Shown here piece by piece: positions 10,430 to 22,129 of a stretch of 64,000 nucleotides of DNA. Below the pieces are notes generated by a model. The model worked only from the letters and a program-made list of their open reading frames with translations, made no database searches and had not been told where the DNA came from. The translations under genes and the position numbers were made by a program. The DNA is from Thereva unica (Eukaryota; Arthropoda; Insecta; Diptera; Therevidae), in contig OX465281.1 in NCBI GenBank assembly GCA_949987705.1, forward strand, positions 99,728,326 to 99,792,325. The letters run 5' to 3'. Every line of letters begins with the position of its first letter. Positions within the stretch are counted from its first letter, which is position 1.

Positions 10430-10960
10430 AAATTGATTTTAATGAACTTAAAAATTGCTCCCGGTACAATAAAAAAAACTTAGTTTGTTTGGATTTTAGT
10501 GTTGTTCTGTGGTTTAGTGTTAGTTATTCACGTAATATTTTATGTGGGTGGCGACAGCACACGCCCGCACGTCCGCACACCGTGCTAGCCTAGCCCAGAC
10601 TCACCATAGACTGTATTCCATATTTCGAAAATCATTTCCAGGTGCTGTTGCCGTAGTCGTTGCGGTTTTTCCCGTCCGTTCCGAGGCTTTGCTCTGGGTT
10701 TCTTAACTGATGTGTTTTTATAGGGTCCGGTAGTTAGCCCAACGCCCAACCCCACTACCAGGAGGACCGGATCCGTGAAATATACCCCGTCGGATAGGGT
10801 GGCCCAGCTATACCCCCGGGCACTGGGTACGTCCGTCGTCGTTTGGTTATCCAGGAGGCACCAGCGAGGAGGTGATGGTACAATTTTGCCCTTTTATGAA
10901 AGTAATAACTGAAATACAGGGTTAAAAAATTCGTCGTCATGGGCTAAAATACATATAACA
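10430..10960 (-). mobile_element. 5' region of the Jockey-like LINE
   Basis: A GC-richer block encodes, on the minus strand, ASWITKRRRTYPVPGGIAGP and PYPTGYISRIRSSW. I recognise this as the kind of leader seen at the start of insect LINE copies, though I cannot name the family. It is collinear with the endonuclease and RT remnants. No intact ORF1 is present. Confidence 0.45.
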
Positions 10961-11041
10961 AAATTATTTAACACCGCTAGTGTCTGGTTGCGAGGGTACT
11001 ATTTACAGAGACTCAAGGTTTTTATAGAGTATGGGACTTAC

Positions 11042-11227
11042 ATAATCACATCTGCATCCTCTTTTAATGCATTCTTGCACAAAATCTCCGTATCCGGGTG
11101 TCTGTAAAGCTTTTTCAAATATTGTCATATTTGTATTCTCATCTAAGCGAGTTGGGTCAGCTTCCATTTCTAGCGCTATTCTAAAATCCCTCATGTTCTT
11201 CTCTTGTAATGCCTTCGATAGGAGTGA
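11042..11227 (-). CDS. pain: Painless-like TRPA channel, exon 2
   Basis: A 186-base phase-0 exon encodes 62 residues beginning SLLSKALQEKNMRDF, then TIFEKALQTPGYGDFVQECI and ending CRCDY. It is bounded by an acceptor (TTTTTAG|TCA, minus) and a perfect donor (TAT|GTAAGT). From family knowledge, the N-terminus of Drosophila Painless, a TRPA cation channel for noxious heat and mechanical stimuli in sensory neurons, has the same order: a DPQ motif, an AL-K-(D/N)-R-F segment, then EKAL-TPG--DF---CI--G---Y. This is the start of the ankyrin-repeat cytoplasmic region. The next exon is not visible in 1-11041, which holds transposons, so the following intron is either over 11 kb or the gene is a fragment. 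Confidence 0.72.
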
Positions 11228-11291
11228 CTAAAAATTAAAATAGTTTTAATCATAGTTATTCAAACATAAATATATATAAATAAAAATTTAC

Positions 11292-11351
11292 CTGAGGATC
11301 CTGCGTGCAGGAAGTAAATCCCGTCATTTCTATTTCACTATATTTTGCCAT
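11292..11351 (-). CDS. pain: Painless-like TRPA channel, exon 1
   Basis: Sixty bases from ATG at 11351 encode MAKYSEIEMTGFTSCTQDPQ and end at a donor (CAG|GTAAAT, minus). Both this exon and the next are phase 0, so they join cleanly across a 64-bp intron to give 82 codons without a stop. The closing DPQ matches the painless N-terminus. The promoter would lie to the right (>11351), close to the left arm of the large inverted repeat. I see no clear TATA box there. Confidence 0.65.
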
Positions 11352-11642
11352 ATCTACTATTTTCTATAATATAAACAGATCTGTAAAAGATAAGGTTATA
11401 ATAGATTATTTATTTAATATAAATTACACAATTAGTCTTAATGAAATATAAAGAAGGTAATTAAAACAAAAACCTATAGTTAAATAATTCACCTTAGATT
11501 AAGAGAGGGGTTTTCACATATTTCTTGATTGATCTACAACTAATTATTTAGTTTCTGTTTCAAAACTCAGCAAGTTGTGTTTTCCTTCTAAATTTCTTCT
11601 TCTTCTTTAACGACTTTACAACCGGAATGCAGCATTCTTGAA

Positions 11643-11852
11643 ATGGGCATTCTGGTCCCCGACATGGTCCCAGCGGAGGTGGAAGATAAATATAAACGCA
11701 TAGAAAACGCCATAAAATCGACCAAATTGCGATTTTTCAAAAATTGCAACGAGATTTTATATACCGATAGTTTTTGGAATTTTTTAAATAAGTTTCCCAA
11801 TTATAAACCGATCTTACAAAAAATGGCACCATTGTTAATCAATCAATTTTAA
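11643..11852 (+). CDS. Small ORF, not recognised
   Basis: An open frame of 69 codons (MGILVPDMVPAEVEDKYKR ... FWNFLNKFPNYKPILQKMAP). It is Lys/Asn/Phe-rich and I do not recognise it. It stops at the start of the inverted-repeat arm at 11851. It could be a transposon-protein tail, an exon, or chance. The rest of 11380-11642 shows nothing. Confidence 0.25.
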   Translation: MGILVPDMVPAEVEDKYKRIENAIKSTKLRFFKNCNEILYTDSFWNFLNKFPNYKPILQKMAPLLINQF

Positions 11853-14312
11853 AAAAATATGAGTGTGCTTAAGACCACACTTTAGAAGTAAAACTTTTGT
11901 GCCCAACAGCTAGTAATATGCAATAGATATAGTGGAAAATCTGTCGGATCTATAGTACGCTTGAGAAAATTCAGGCCAACGAGAGATGCAGGAAGAATAG
12001 TGACGAATCTACTGACGGACTTGATACAAATACTATTTGAAAATATCAATATTTATGAATTCCTATTTACATTAAAACCTAAAAGTAACCGAGTAAAAAT
12101 AATTTTTATTGGCTAATTGTCTTAAAAGCATACACGCGGTGCACCTAGTATGTATAGCATATAAGTGCGCATCCCACACGGGTATGCACGCTTCCGCCCC
12201 AGGCATGAATACTACCGCCACAAGCACGAAAATCTAAACATTCGCCTCATGGAAGTAAGCTGGTGACATATGCAAGCATACATGCATTGCATTCAGAGGT
12301 TCATAAAATTGCATGGTTTTTTTCCGTCCCGGCTTTCACACATAGCCCGAAAATTTAAGTTTGCATTTTAAGGTCGCATTTGAATACACACACTTCTATA
12401 TTATTTATCAACGAATTAAACGCTTGTACGCTTGGATATGTCACCAGCTGTAGGCATGCTCCGCTCCCGCTACATTCATTATCATTAATAATTGCATCCG
12501 CATCGGCATAGACTATTCCAAACCCAAGTATTGTTTTACCAAGCAGTCCGCCAACCACATCCAATGAAGCTTTACTTACGCGAGCCGCTTTACCTACGCG
12601 AACGAGAGCCAGTCTACTTGACTATGGTATTGGCACCCTTTATGGCCACCTAGCCAATTACCTGATTTCTCCGTCCCATACAATCTTCTAGGGAGCCAAT
12701 TAATTTTAAAGGGAGCAAAAAGAAATGCAAAAAACAATCAACCTTTTTTCAAATTCTTCTTTCTAAGCGTAGTTGAAAATAATTTATTTTAGGTGATTAA
12801 ACCGAATTTGAAGCATAAAGTTGAAAAAACATTTTTTTCAAACCTTTATATTTTCAGACGATGTAGGGATAGTTTCAGCCCTTTACTATTATCCCTTATC
12901 ATAAAATTTGCTTTGTTATAAATCAACCACTTTTGAATATAAATATTGCAAAAATATTTTTTATTGGGTTGTTTTTTATTATAATTAAAATTATCGCGGA
13001 AATCCTTAAAAAAGGGAGTTTTTAAGCATATTTAAAGGTGACATGCATATTTTAAGACTGCGGGACCCCGATTTTCGTAATCAGCGACCCAACAAACATA
13101 TCAGGAACGATTTTCACAACAGTCTAATGTTTTGACATAAAAGATTCGTCGATTTGTTGCAAGTTACAAAAATTGTAATTTAAAAAAAGGAAAGGTCCAG
13201 CACATCTCACCAAAGGGGAAGTGGGTGCCAATTTAAAACAAGAGCACCTAACACATTTAATTCACCACTCCCTTTTGGTATTCTAAGCACCCAAACCACT
13301 GGACATACTGTTTTAACAGCTTCGGTTTTATCAATTGAAGCGTGCAAAAAGTATTTTATATTGGAGCCTAACAAAATAAACGTAAAAAAGATGTATTGTT
13401 CATTTCTTCTTTCATTTTTTCATATTTGTTTACATCGTTTGGCATCTTAAGAAAGTCTCAAGTGTTTATACCGTAACTTCCCGGCAGTTCTACATGTTTG
13501 GCCACGCCAAAAGCAGATCCACTTGCTCAGACTGCGCCGAAAATTCTTGTCGTATATGCCGCTTCCAACATGTCAGTCAACTCCAAAGTGTCCGCGTCAT
13601 AAGCCCGGCCAGTGAGCAAACCACAAGAAAAATCTCAAAAAATTCACCTCTACATAATGGTGAATTTGTATTCCTATAATGAGATAAAGCAAAGTGTGGG
13701 CGACAACGTAGCTAACATGCCAGAAAATTTTTGCGATAAGGCAGAGTGTATGGGCCTTTTCGTAAACGTCAAAGCAACTGAGCAACAACGCATCGGCAAC
13801 AAAGCAGCGTAAAATTCTTTTCGCATACGTATGCGGTACATCAGTTCGTTCCTAAACGCAAAGTTTTTAATAAGAGTGAAAACGAAAAATATAAATAAAT
13901 AAACATTATAAACAACTAAAGCCAACATTTGTACTTAGTAAGAAAAACTTCCATCCACTACTCAAAAGCATACATTCGAAAATAGCTGCGCTGTTGCTTT
14001 GACTATTGCGCAACAAAATTGAATCTTGTACGTTTCCGAACGAATGACTTTGCATGATCTGCGTTTACGAACTCGTTGCATCGTTGCAAAGCATGCGTAT
14101 GCGTTTACGAAAAGGCCCTATTTTGACTGTTGCACACACAGCCCCGAGTTTCTTCGTCTCTTGTCTCTTCGTCCGCCCCATTTCCCATCGTTATACGAAA
14201 GTTCTGACGATTTTTCATGTGTGAGAGCGTTGTTACGCGAATGAAATTGATTCACTCTCATGTAAATTTTTTTAAGCAAACGTCCCTAAAGAAGTTTTAC
14301 TTCAAAAAAGAA
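11851..14312 (+). repeat. Left arm of a ~17-kb inverted-repeat structure
   Basis: From AAAAAAATATGAGTGTGC at 11851 the sequence is repeated in inverted order at 26377-28817. Shared landmarks include CAACAGCTAGTAATATGC, the stretch around GGAAGTAAGCTGGTGACAT, the block CCAACCACATCCAATGAAGC, and TTTAGGGACGTTTGC-type sequence at the inner end. This arm has an extra ~200 bp near 13300-13500 and lacks ~640 bp present in the other arm. Short open frames inside it decay differently between arms, so I do not call genes. The divergence is obvious by eye, so the event is not recent. Confidence 0.85.
13600..14310 (+). repeat. Sub-repeat within the arm, three copies in the window
   Basis: A block running from ATGGTGAATTTGTATTCC through CATGAGAGTGAATCAATTTC to TTTAGGGACG occurs here, inverted in the right arm (26390-26700), and a third time, diverged, at 25744-26032. 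The third copy shows the block moves or duplicates independently of the whole arm. Confidence 0.7.
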
Positions 14313-14600
14313 TAGATCGTTAGGGGGCGTTCAAGTATTACGTAACCCATTTATTGAAAATTTTTGACCCGCGCCTGTAACGCGCCGTAACCTTTCTTTG
14401 TACACTTCGCAATAAGTTAATTAAAAAGTTATACGGTCAACTACACCCTAGCGATTCCAACAATAATCTCGCCTACAACCCAAAAATCCTATGAAAATGG
14501 TTCACCGATTAAACTACCTATAGAAGGGCAAATGGCAGTTACAAATGATAAATGAAAATGATTAGTTAGCTTAATTTGCTTGATTTTCTATAAAAAAAAA
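14313..14600. other. Non-coding, possible MITE end
   Basis: GGGGGCGTTCAAGTATTACG at 14335 looks like a DNA-transposon end, but I found no inverted partner. Otherwise the stretch is featureless. Confidence 0.3.
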
Positions 14601-15043
14601 TTTTAAAAACCGACTTCAGAAAAAAACCATTCCCGCGATGCACAAAAAAGGATGAAATAATTGTTTGTAATTCTTAACAACATCAATCCAATAAGAATGG
14701 ATCTAGAAAGAAGAATCACTTTTGAAGACGCTCCGACGCTCTACCCACTCGCCCATCGGCCTGCTGCCAGATTTACAACAATAAAGCAATTTGTTCGGTG
14801 CCCATGAAATGTTTAGGTTGAACTTTAACAGGTTGAATTTTAACAGTTTTTTCTGCCTAACTTCGAACTCCGTTATCAGAATTTAGAAAAAATTTAACGG
14901 GACCACCGTGGGAAGCTCCTCCTTCAAATGAACCAAAAAAAAGCAAAAAAGTTATTGGGTTACAAAGTTATGCGTGAACAGGACCACAAAATACCTACAC
15001 GTCGAATGGAGTAACCTCCTCTTTTTTTGAAGTCGGTTAAAAA
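14601..15043. mobile_element. MITE-like element with AACCGACTTCA ends
   Basis: AACCGACTTCA at 14608-14618 is matched by its complement TGAAGTCGGTT at 15028-15038. The right-hand sequence (reading minus AACCGACTTC followed by an A run and GAGGAGG) is a motif I know as very abundant in several insect genomes. No ORF is present. Confidence 0.55.
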
Positions 15044-15135
15044 TGGTTAATGGGCTTAAATCCCCTTATATCTAAAAATTTGAGTTATGAAATTATGCGC
15101 CCGTGTTGTCATATGACTGTACTGTCAATATTGTC

Positions 15136-16050
15136 AAACCTAACCTAAAATGTCAAATGACATTTGTTGGTCATACCACTATCTATCAAAATTTGCTTTT
15201 AATATTTCTGTTTTGACTTGATTTGTCATATGACTTTACTGACAAAATTACGAGTTGATACCCCATCTTACTTCCTATTGTGTTCACACCACTGACATAG
15301 GAATGGACTGCTGATTGACAATTTTCAATGGTTCCATTTTTCTCCAGAAATAGACAATATTTTTTATGTAAAAAACAATGTCTCCAAATTTAGGAGAAAA
15401 TAGCTAATTAGATGTCTGCTATAATTGAGAGAAGTAAATTTCCATCAATAATTTTTATTTACTAGCAGTTTTTTCATTACATAAATGTATTTATTTTATA
15501 TATGTGAGGGATGTTTTCTCCTGTTTAACGAACTTGAAGAATTGAAGAGCTTTCACGCAAAAGTGAACAAATCCAATTACGCCTTGAAATGACGTAAGCA
15601 TATTGCGAGTTACTTGAAGGGATTATTAAAACATGGCAGAAGATGATTGAAAATCGAATTTAATCACATATTAAAAAGGCTTGAAAAATTGTATTTTCAA
15701 CCAAAACATCCCAAATCCGCAGAGAAAAATGCACTTTGTGTAAAATTATTCAAACTGGATTTGTTCACTTTTGCATAAAAGCTTCTCAAATTCTGTCTAT
15801 TTTTATGTCTATATCGCTGACATGCCCTGACTGATTAAAGTTCATAGGAATTTAACGTGGGAGCTGGACAGCAAGAGTTTTTGGCCCCATTTTTTGTATA
15901 GGATCTTATTTAGCAGTCCATTACTATACGTCAGTGGTTCACACTTAATTTTGACAAGTCAAAAGAGCAATATTCAAAGCAAATTTTGACATATAATCGT
16001 ATGACATGACAAAAACAAATCTCATTAGACATTTTATGGTAGGTTTCATA
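15136..16050. mobile_element. Foldback MITE, ~915 bp
   Basis: The left arm AAACCTAACCTAAAATGTCA ... GACATAGGAATGGACTGCT pairs, with mismatches, with the right arm AGCAGTCCATTACTATACGT ... CATTTTATGGTAGGTTT. The arms are about 160-190 bp around a loop that has no coding sequence. A relative lies inverted at 26054-26377 and fragments at 28830-28905 and 40895-40975. Confidence 0.7.
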
Positions 16051-16705
16051 TGACATGTTATATAATGCAAAGGTACCTTTATCAGAATATGGGACTAATA
16101 GGTGGTACACATTTTTTCAACTCCGCCGTCGCATGGTCCCAAGTCCAGGGTTTGAAAGGTGGAGAATGGTCGACGGATCAAAGAAGAAGTAACATTTTTT
16201 CACTGACAAGTCATATTTGGAGGATTGAAACTATATAAATTTTTGTTAAATACAAATAAGAATTAGTTGGAATATGGGTTTGACCCCTTCCGTCCACACG
16301 ATCAACTTTTCAGTATGACGAACGTAGACGGAATAAACTGACTTCTTACAAAATACTAATACGATTAGCACTAGTGGGAAATTGACTAGTATTAGGACTG
16401 GTGACAATGTAATCCTGAGAGGAGCTAGTTCAAATAACTATAACGGTGGTTAATCTAAAAGATTTTTCTAGAGAATTTGTTTTTGCCAGAGTTAGCAAAC
16501 AGACATTTCCTTCGTACTTCGTTCGCTACACTAAAGCGGGTGTTCGAATTCGTATTGAGCGTGTTGAAGCGCCGCTGATAAACTGAGAAGAGAATGACTT
16601 CATTTGGAAAGTCCAAAGCTTTCCGGAGATAGTACTTTTTTTTAAGTGTTAACTTCTTTAGGCGCGTTTGGCATTTTTTCGCTGGGGGTAAAACAAAGAA
16701 TTCGC

Positions 16706-16790
16706 GACACGCGCACTTTGTTGCACACCCGTTTCTGGACACTTGCTGCAATGATGGTGACACGCGCACTTTGTTGCACACCCTTTTCTG
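16706..16790. repeat. Short direct repeat, 53-bp period
   Basis: GACACGCGCACTTTGTTGCA occurs at 16706 and 16759, each followed by CACCC and TTTCTGG with one difference between them. Confidence 0.8.
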
Positions 16791-18201
16791 GCTACTTGTG
16801 CCTATGCAGCTTTCTAGAGCATGGAAACTTTTAATTGAGAATATGACATGAATTTTGAGAGCGGCGTCTGCATTGCGAGAATATGAAACGAATGCTGAGA
16901 GCAGCTTCTGAATTGCTCCCATCAAGCGCGGGCTATTCAAAGTCTAGTAATAACAAGCCTTGTATCTTCGTACAAAAATTTCCGACCGTTGATTGTGTGC
17001 ATGCATATATGAACATCAATGCTGAGCAAAACTCAATGCATACTTCGTGAACTCGGCGAGACAAAGCCAGATTCTCTCTTTACGATAAAGTATGAAGAAC
17101 AGAAAAGGAAAGAAAATTGAATCAGTTTTTTTATTTCATAAATCAAAACAAACGAGCAAATATGCACCAATACATCCCCATATAAACTCATAAAATTTTC
17201 CGACTTATGGTTGTATTCCAGCGCGTATAAAAATGTTGCATTCTCTTTCTGATAGCCTGACATCGTCATTTGAAAAACTTGTGCATGCAGCTGTTCGCCT
17301 TTCACTCATTAACCATATGAAGATGAAAGACTTGTTAATTTCTAGACTTTGGGGCTATTTTGCCTCGCACACATAGAATTATACGCTTCTGTTTGTAAGT
17401 GGAGCTCAACCAAAAGTTTCCATGCTCTAGACAGCTGCGTGTCACCATCGCTGCTGTCTGTTGCTGGACCTCGACTAAAAGTTGTCATGCTCTAGCCAGC
17501 TAAACGGCTGCAATATTTAAATATTTTGCTTGGATTAATCACTTTCGGCGACTTGGAATACGTTTCGGCGTTTTGCCTATTCGACTGGGCGTCTGTATTT
17601 TACTTACATAACTAGGGTAGTATCCCAGTAGAGAAAATCGCAAGTATTTACTGTGGGAAGTCGATTTGGAAGTACTTCTTTATTTAGTGTTTTCTGTAAT
17701 GACTTATAAGTAATGCAGAGGAGAATGGGTTTGGCGACCAAGCGTTTGATTTCGCGCAAAAAGCGTATTGATAAACTTCATAGCTGGTCGTTTTCTTTGT
17801 TAATCGTCTCAGTTATCTCTAAGTTTTTTATCTTTAATGTATAAACATATATTTGAATTTATGTTTATGATATAAATATAAATCGCTTAATTTTACTTCA
17901 AGCTACCCCACCTCTTCACGCCTACCCCACCTCTTCACGCCTACCCCAACTAAATTACATTACAAAAATTTACAGTATAATAACTTTGTATTATGAGTTT
18001 AATAGTAAATGTAGTATAAGTACTTCCAAGACACATTCTATGGAAGGGATAAAAGAAGTACTTCCCAACATAGGCCATCGCCGTGTTAATGTAATGCCTT
18101 TTTTGTACTGGAACTGGGTGGAAGTACTGAACTGCTTCTGTAGAAGTAGTTTTTCCAGTACATCCATTCCCTACTGGTATGTTATATTATTTTCTATGTA
18201 T
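16791..18201. other. Non-coding repeats
   Basis: TCTAGAGCATGGAAACTTT near 16812 and its inverse AAAGTTTCCATGCTCTAGA near 17413 suggest a loose foldback. A CTACCCCACCTCTTCACGC motif is duplicated near 17905-17945. I see no gene. Confidence 0.45.
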
Positions 18202-18459
18202 TATATCGTCGGTCTAGAACCAGAAGAACGTAACCATCAATTTTGAAATTTTACAGGAGAGCTATTAAAAGATGAATTTTATGCATTATCGTTATGTGAA
18301 ATGGAGATACGATAAAATGGAAACTACTACTATTATAAAATGTTATGGCCGAATTTATATAAAGACGGATAAAGTACCTCTTCTACAACCAGAAAATTCA
18401 AAAAAGGAATTATTTTTTTTTTTGGACATACCTTGTTCTGGTTCTAGACCGACGATATA
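18202..18459. repeat. Inverted repeat with perfect 24-bp arms
   Basis: TATATCGTCGGTCTAGAACC plus AGAA (18202-18225) is exactly complementary to 18436-18459. The 210-bp centre is AT-rich. Probably part of a MITE or foldback element. Confidence 0.8.
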
Positions 18460-18936
18460 TTATCTATTACGTACTATATACAATGTACTGCATGTTATGT
18501 ACTATGTTCTGAAAAAATTCAAATAGAATCCAGTAGGTTCGCATAAAAATTTAGATCCGTGACTTTGTTTGGCTGAATATAATATGACTTTTTTGCATAT
18601 TTGCACAATGTTTAAAATAGCAAAAATTTCTGGTTCGTGACTATTGCATCAACCCGACGATAAGTACGGTGTACTATGTACACTACATATTTCCTATGAA
18701 CTATTTATCTACTATTTTTACTAAAAACTACATTATCCCAGTCATCCATCGTCCGATCTTTGTGCGATAAGTTTAAGACAAATAGTTTAATTTCCAAAAC
18801 ATTGCAACACATTTTGGAGTGAGTGCATATAAGTAACAATTAAATAAACTTTAACAGAATATTCATAAATAAAATATATTAATCCTTATCGTCCTGCATT
18901 AAGATGGATTTGGAAATTTAGACTAGCCACAGAAGT
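18460..18936. other. No feature seen
   Basis: AT-rich sequence with no ORF or repeat that I can support. Confidence 0.4.
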
Positions 18937-18992
18937 TAACAGTTTTAAAGTGTGGTCCTGCGCACACTCGTTTTTTTTATGTGAAAGACTAG
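18937..18992 (-). repeat. Fragment of the large-arm terminus
   Basis: TTTTAAAGTGTGGTCCTGCG followed by CACACTCG and a T run resembles the outer end of the 26377-28817 arm (TAAAGTGTGGTCTTAAGCAC). The copy is short and truncated. Confidence 0.5.
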
Positions 18993-19129
18993 AGTCTCAG
19001 GAAAGGCCCTTTATACTGACAATCTATTTTCTTCGTATAGAGTGCAATGTCGAACAGCAGCTCTAGTCGGGGATCAAGGAACCGCCACAACCTTCCCGCG
19101 ATAGTTTCAGTCCACCTACTCCCAACCAT

Positions 19130-19437
19130 TACTATCGCGACTCTGACCCTGAGGGCATCGAGAAACAACTCGTTGGAGTGTTATGCCTCCTGAAACGAGT
19201 TGAGTCTCATCAACCAACCGATGACGTGCGCTTTGGTGGAGCGGGGAAGGGCTAAGGAAGGCTATGACACGAGGAATCAGGAATGTAAAAAGGGAAGAAG
19301 AAAGAAGGAAGGTTATGTAGGTGGGAAAGTGGAAAAGGCGAAGGACCGCGGGGCTGGCCGGGATTCGAACCCGGGACCTCTGGGATAGCAGTCAGGCGCC
19401 TTACCCCTAGACTACCGAGGCCCCCTAATATCAGACT
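19130..19437 (-). mobile_element. tRNA-derived SINE, copy 1
   Basis: Reading minus from 19437, GGCCTCGGTAGTCTAGGGGT contains a Pol III A box and GGTTCGAATCC is a perfect B box, in a cloverleaf-like head. The head pairs poorly in the acceptor and anticodon stems, so it is not a functional tRNA. A ~90-base body with CTTTCCCACCTACATAAC and TTCTTTCTTCTTCCC follows, shared with the SINE at 48130. Beyond that the copy includes the GGAGGCATAACACTCC hairpin also found in the LINE leader near 10200. Confidence 0.82.
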
Positions 19438-19539
19438 TGGCCAAAAATAACAAATTTTTCGGTAACTAATGGAAATCCCGGGATGAACCGCAATTTCCCA
19501 AAACTGTAGAAAACAATTCCCCGTCAAAAAGTGCTGAAC

Positions 19540-20471
19540 CAAGGCTTGAAAAATTCGTAATGTTGGTAAAAGGTGACGTAATTTTGGCACAATTTTTAAA
19601 CTTTGTCGGAATTTGACAACAGATGTTTTGGAAGGCTATGGCTGTGTAAAATCTAAAAAATATCTCTTCCTTTAGAACGGGTCTCATTCCATCGAGTTTA
19701 TTAGATTTTAGCAGAACTTATCAATTTAAGGTCTTTCTGACACTTAGGCGAAGTTTTTCCATTTCAACAAAACAAGGCCCGACCGAATGTTATGAATTTT
19801 TTCCAGGGTATTTTTTCGTTAATATTCTTCTTTCGGTACCTCAAAGAAGTCGATATAGTTTTTAATTATCGCGGTATCGGGAAGGTACAAAAATCACGAA
19901 CGTCGTTTAAACAAAAAAAAAACGGTTGGACCGAATTTTATGAAAATCTTTTCAGATCATATTTTGGTTAATATTCTTCGAACGGCACCTCAACTAAGTA
20001 GATATCTTTTATGGTACGCGCGATATCGTGCAGGTACAAAAATCACTTATGTCGTTTAAACCAAAAAACGGCTCGACTGAATATTATAAAAATCTTTTCA
20101 AATTATATTGTCGTTAATACGTTTCTAACGGGACCTCAAGTAAGTCGATATCTTTTGTGATTCGGGCGGTATCGTACAAGTACAAAAATCACTTCTGGCG
20201 TTTAAATCAAAAAACGGCTCGACCAAATTTTATAAAAATCTTTTCAGATAATATTTCGGTTAATCACGCTTCGAACGACACCTCAACGAAGTAGTTACTT
20301 TTTTGGTTCGTGCGATATCGTGCAGGAAAAAATGACCACATACGTACGCACACAAACATACTTTTTCCCACATTTTTGCTTGAAATGCTCTTGGGACCTT
20401 GAAAAATGAATATACGTTGGAAATTTCGATTTTGGTTTTCGGACCGATTACAATAACTTCCCTATACTGGA
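19540..20471 (+). mobile_element. Minisatellite-bearing element, Helentron/DINE-like
   Basis: A ~147-bp unit is repeated about three times: AATATT or AATACG-type starts at 19819, 19970, 20115 and 20263, each followed by a CACCTCAA-type motif, a GTAAGTCGATATCTTT-type motif, CGATATCGTGCAGG and TACAAAAATCAC. The copy ends in GGACCGATTACAATAACTTC and CCTATACTGG. Related copies at 38815 and 40975 show the same end completed by GGGAAGTTAA, which makes a short terminal hairpin (AACTTCC against GGGAAGTT). An internal minisatellite plus a 3' hairpin and no ORF resembles Helentron/DINE-1 elements; this class call is inference. Confidence 0.55.
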
Positions 20472-20639
20472 ACGGTTGCACGCTCTTAAAGTTGCCATAC
20501 TTGATTTCCTATGAAATAATCACAATAAAATGTCATAAAAAATAGATGATTATAGTAATTTTTTATATCTTTCTCTTTCCCCATAAGCCCCAGAATTTGT
20601 TGCAACTAGGTTTTTCCACTCACATCAATTATATCTCTT

Positions 20640-21053
20640 TCAGAGGTTGTTTAATCATTGGTTTTATAAAAAGGTGGTCCAAGGAATTTAACAACCCCTT
20701 GATTACTAAACATCTATACATTTCTCTTGTCAGACCATTACTCGGATATGCGTCCCAGGTTTGGTCTCCTCACTACAATTCGCATGTTAGAACTATTGAA
20801 TCGGTTCAACGAAGGTTTCAGTTCCTTAATGGAAAGGTCGACTCAGGTTTTCTAGGTCGCCGTGTGTCATTTAGAGAGAGTCGTTATAATCTGCGAGGTC
20901 CACCTCTTTTACAAATCAACTCCTCTAACTCGGTATTACGGCAGATTTGAACCTGTCAATCGTATGTTCGTTAATGTTAACAATAATATTAATGTCTTTA
21001 GCGTGAGCATTAGTAAAGATGTCTTTAAACGGAGTCTTTTAAATCTCACGTGA
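20640..21053 (+). pseudogene. LINE ORF2 C-terminal fragment
   Basis: The frame reads LITKHLYISLVRPLLGYASQ, VWSPHYNSHVRTIESVQRRF, then, after an apparent frameshift, NVFSVSISKDVFKRSLLNLT before a stop at 21051. This is the typical post-RT tail of Jockey/CR1-type LINEs. The copy is 5'-truncated, as is usual for LINE insertions. Confidence 0.82.
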
Positions 21054-22129
21054 CCGCTTATGTTTCCTGTTGCTTGCGTGGGTTACATGTTAATTTGGAT
21101 GTTTTGAATTTTACTAATTTTATGTTTGCAGGCTTAGTTGTGAGCCTCATCTCGGAGCTAGAGTGAGCTGAGTAGGTAAACCTTTCTTGGCCCAGCTGAG
21201 AAGTGCGCCTTCTGTGTTACAATTTTCTACATCTACAATTTTGCCAACGTTGGATTATAATAACGTGAAATATAAAAACATAAGAAAAATTTAAATCGAT
21301 TGTTTTCCATTTAAAATGGAGAGTTTCAGAATGATCAATACACCTACTTTGAATTTGAATAATAATGCCTCTTACTTTAAAACATTCTAATGCATTTGTT
21401 TAAAAAATTAAATGCGTTACACAGATATTAGTGAAGAGTTCAAAAATTTTATAGCAGTCTTTTTATTATTATATTTAAATTCAAGCATATTAACAATTAA
21501 TTATTGCACAAAATTCTTCATTTACACTATTTTTATTTTAAACAACCAAAAAACATATTATGGGTTCAAAATTGGGTAATCGGTATATACAAAGGTTCCT
21601 TATGTAAACTAAAATTCGTGTGAAACCCTATTTGATAAAAACTAAACAAATCGTCAGATAAGAGAATGTCTGAGAAATTTTATATATAGAAAATTTATCT
21701 ATTTCTTCTAATATGGCTGGGATGGGTTTGATTTACATAAATCGAGTTGTGCATTCGAGTCATATACGTATAGTCACTTTGAATAAATATTTACATTTAA
21801 TTTTCCTCACTTCGTTTGTTAAGTAAACATTTTCTCCTAAATCTAAGAATGTTTACATATCGCCACTCTTTTATGGATTTTATTTTGGAATTCTTTTGCT
21901 TCTGCACTGGCATCGTCGGATATTATTAACTGATAAAAATTTAAAATTTATTAACTTTATAACATAAACAACTTCAGCCTTAATTTTTCGATGAGATTTT
22001 TGCATTTATTTTTTCGATCAATAATGAAACAATTCGGTATTAACTATTACAGTAAGATTCTTACTTTTGATTTGATAGTTTTTCTTTTAAATATAACGGC
22101 AAGCGTACCTTTCCCGCTTTATTTAAAAA
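21054..22129. other. LINE 3' flank and AT-rich DNA
   Basis: The first ~200 bp may be LINE 3' untranslated sequence. The rest is AT-rich with no gene that I can support. Confidence 0.35.

Noticed and set aside
12355..12564. Frame shared by the two large arms (also 27450-27773)
   Set aside because: The frame is retained only in part and differs in start and end between arms; shared DNA explains the similarity, so I do not call a gene.
14335..14360. Terminal repeat GGGGGCGTTCAAGTATTACG of a second transposon
   Set aside because: No complementary end or target duplication was found nearby.
16455..16940. 161-codon minus-strand frame
   Set aside because: It crosses a 53-bp direct repeat and shows no motif or coding-like composition.
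19355..19437. tRNA gene
   Set aside because: A and B boxes are good but acceptor and anticodon stems do not pair, and the following body matches a SINE copy at 48130.
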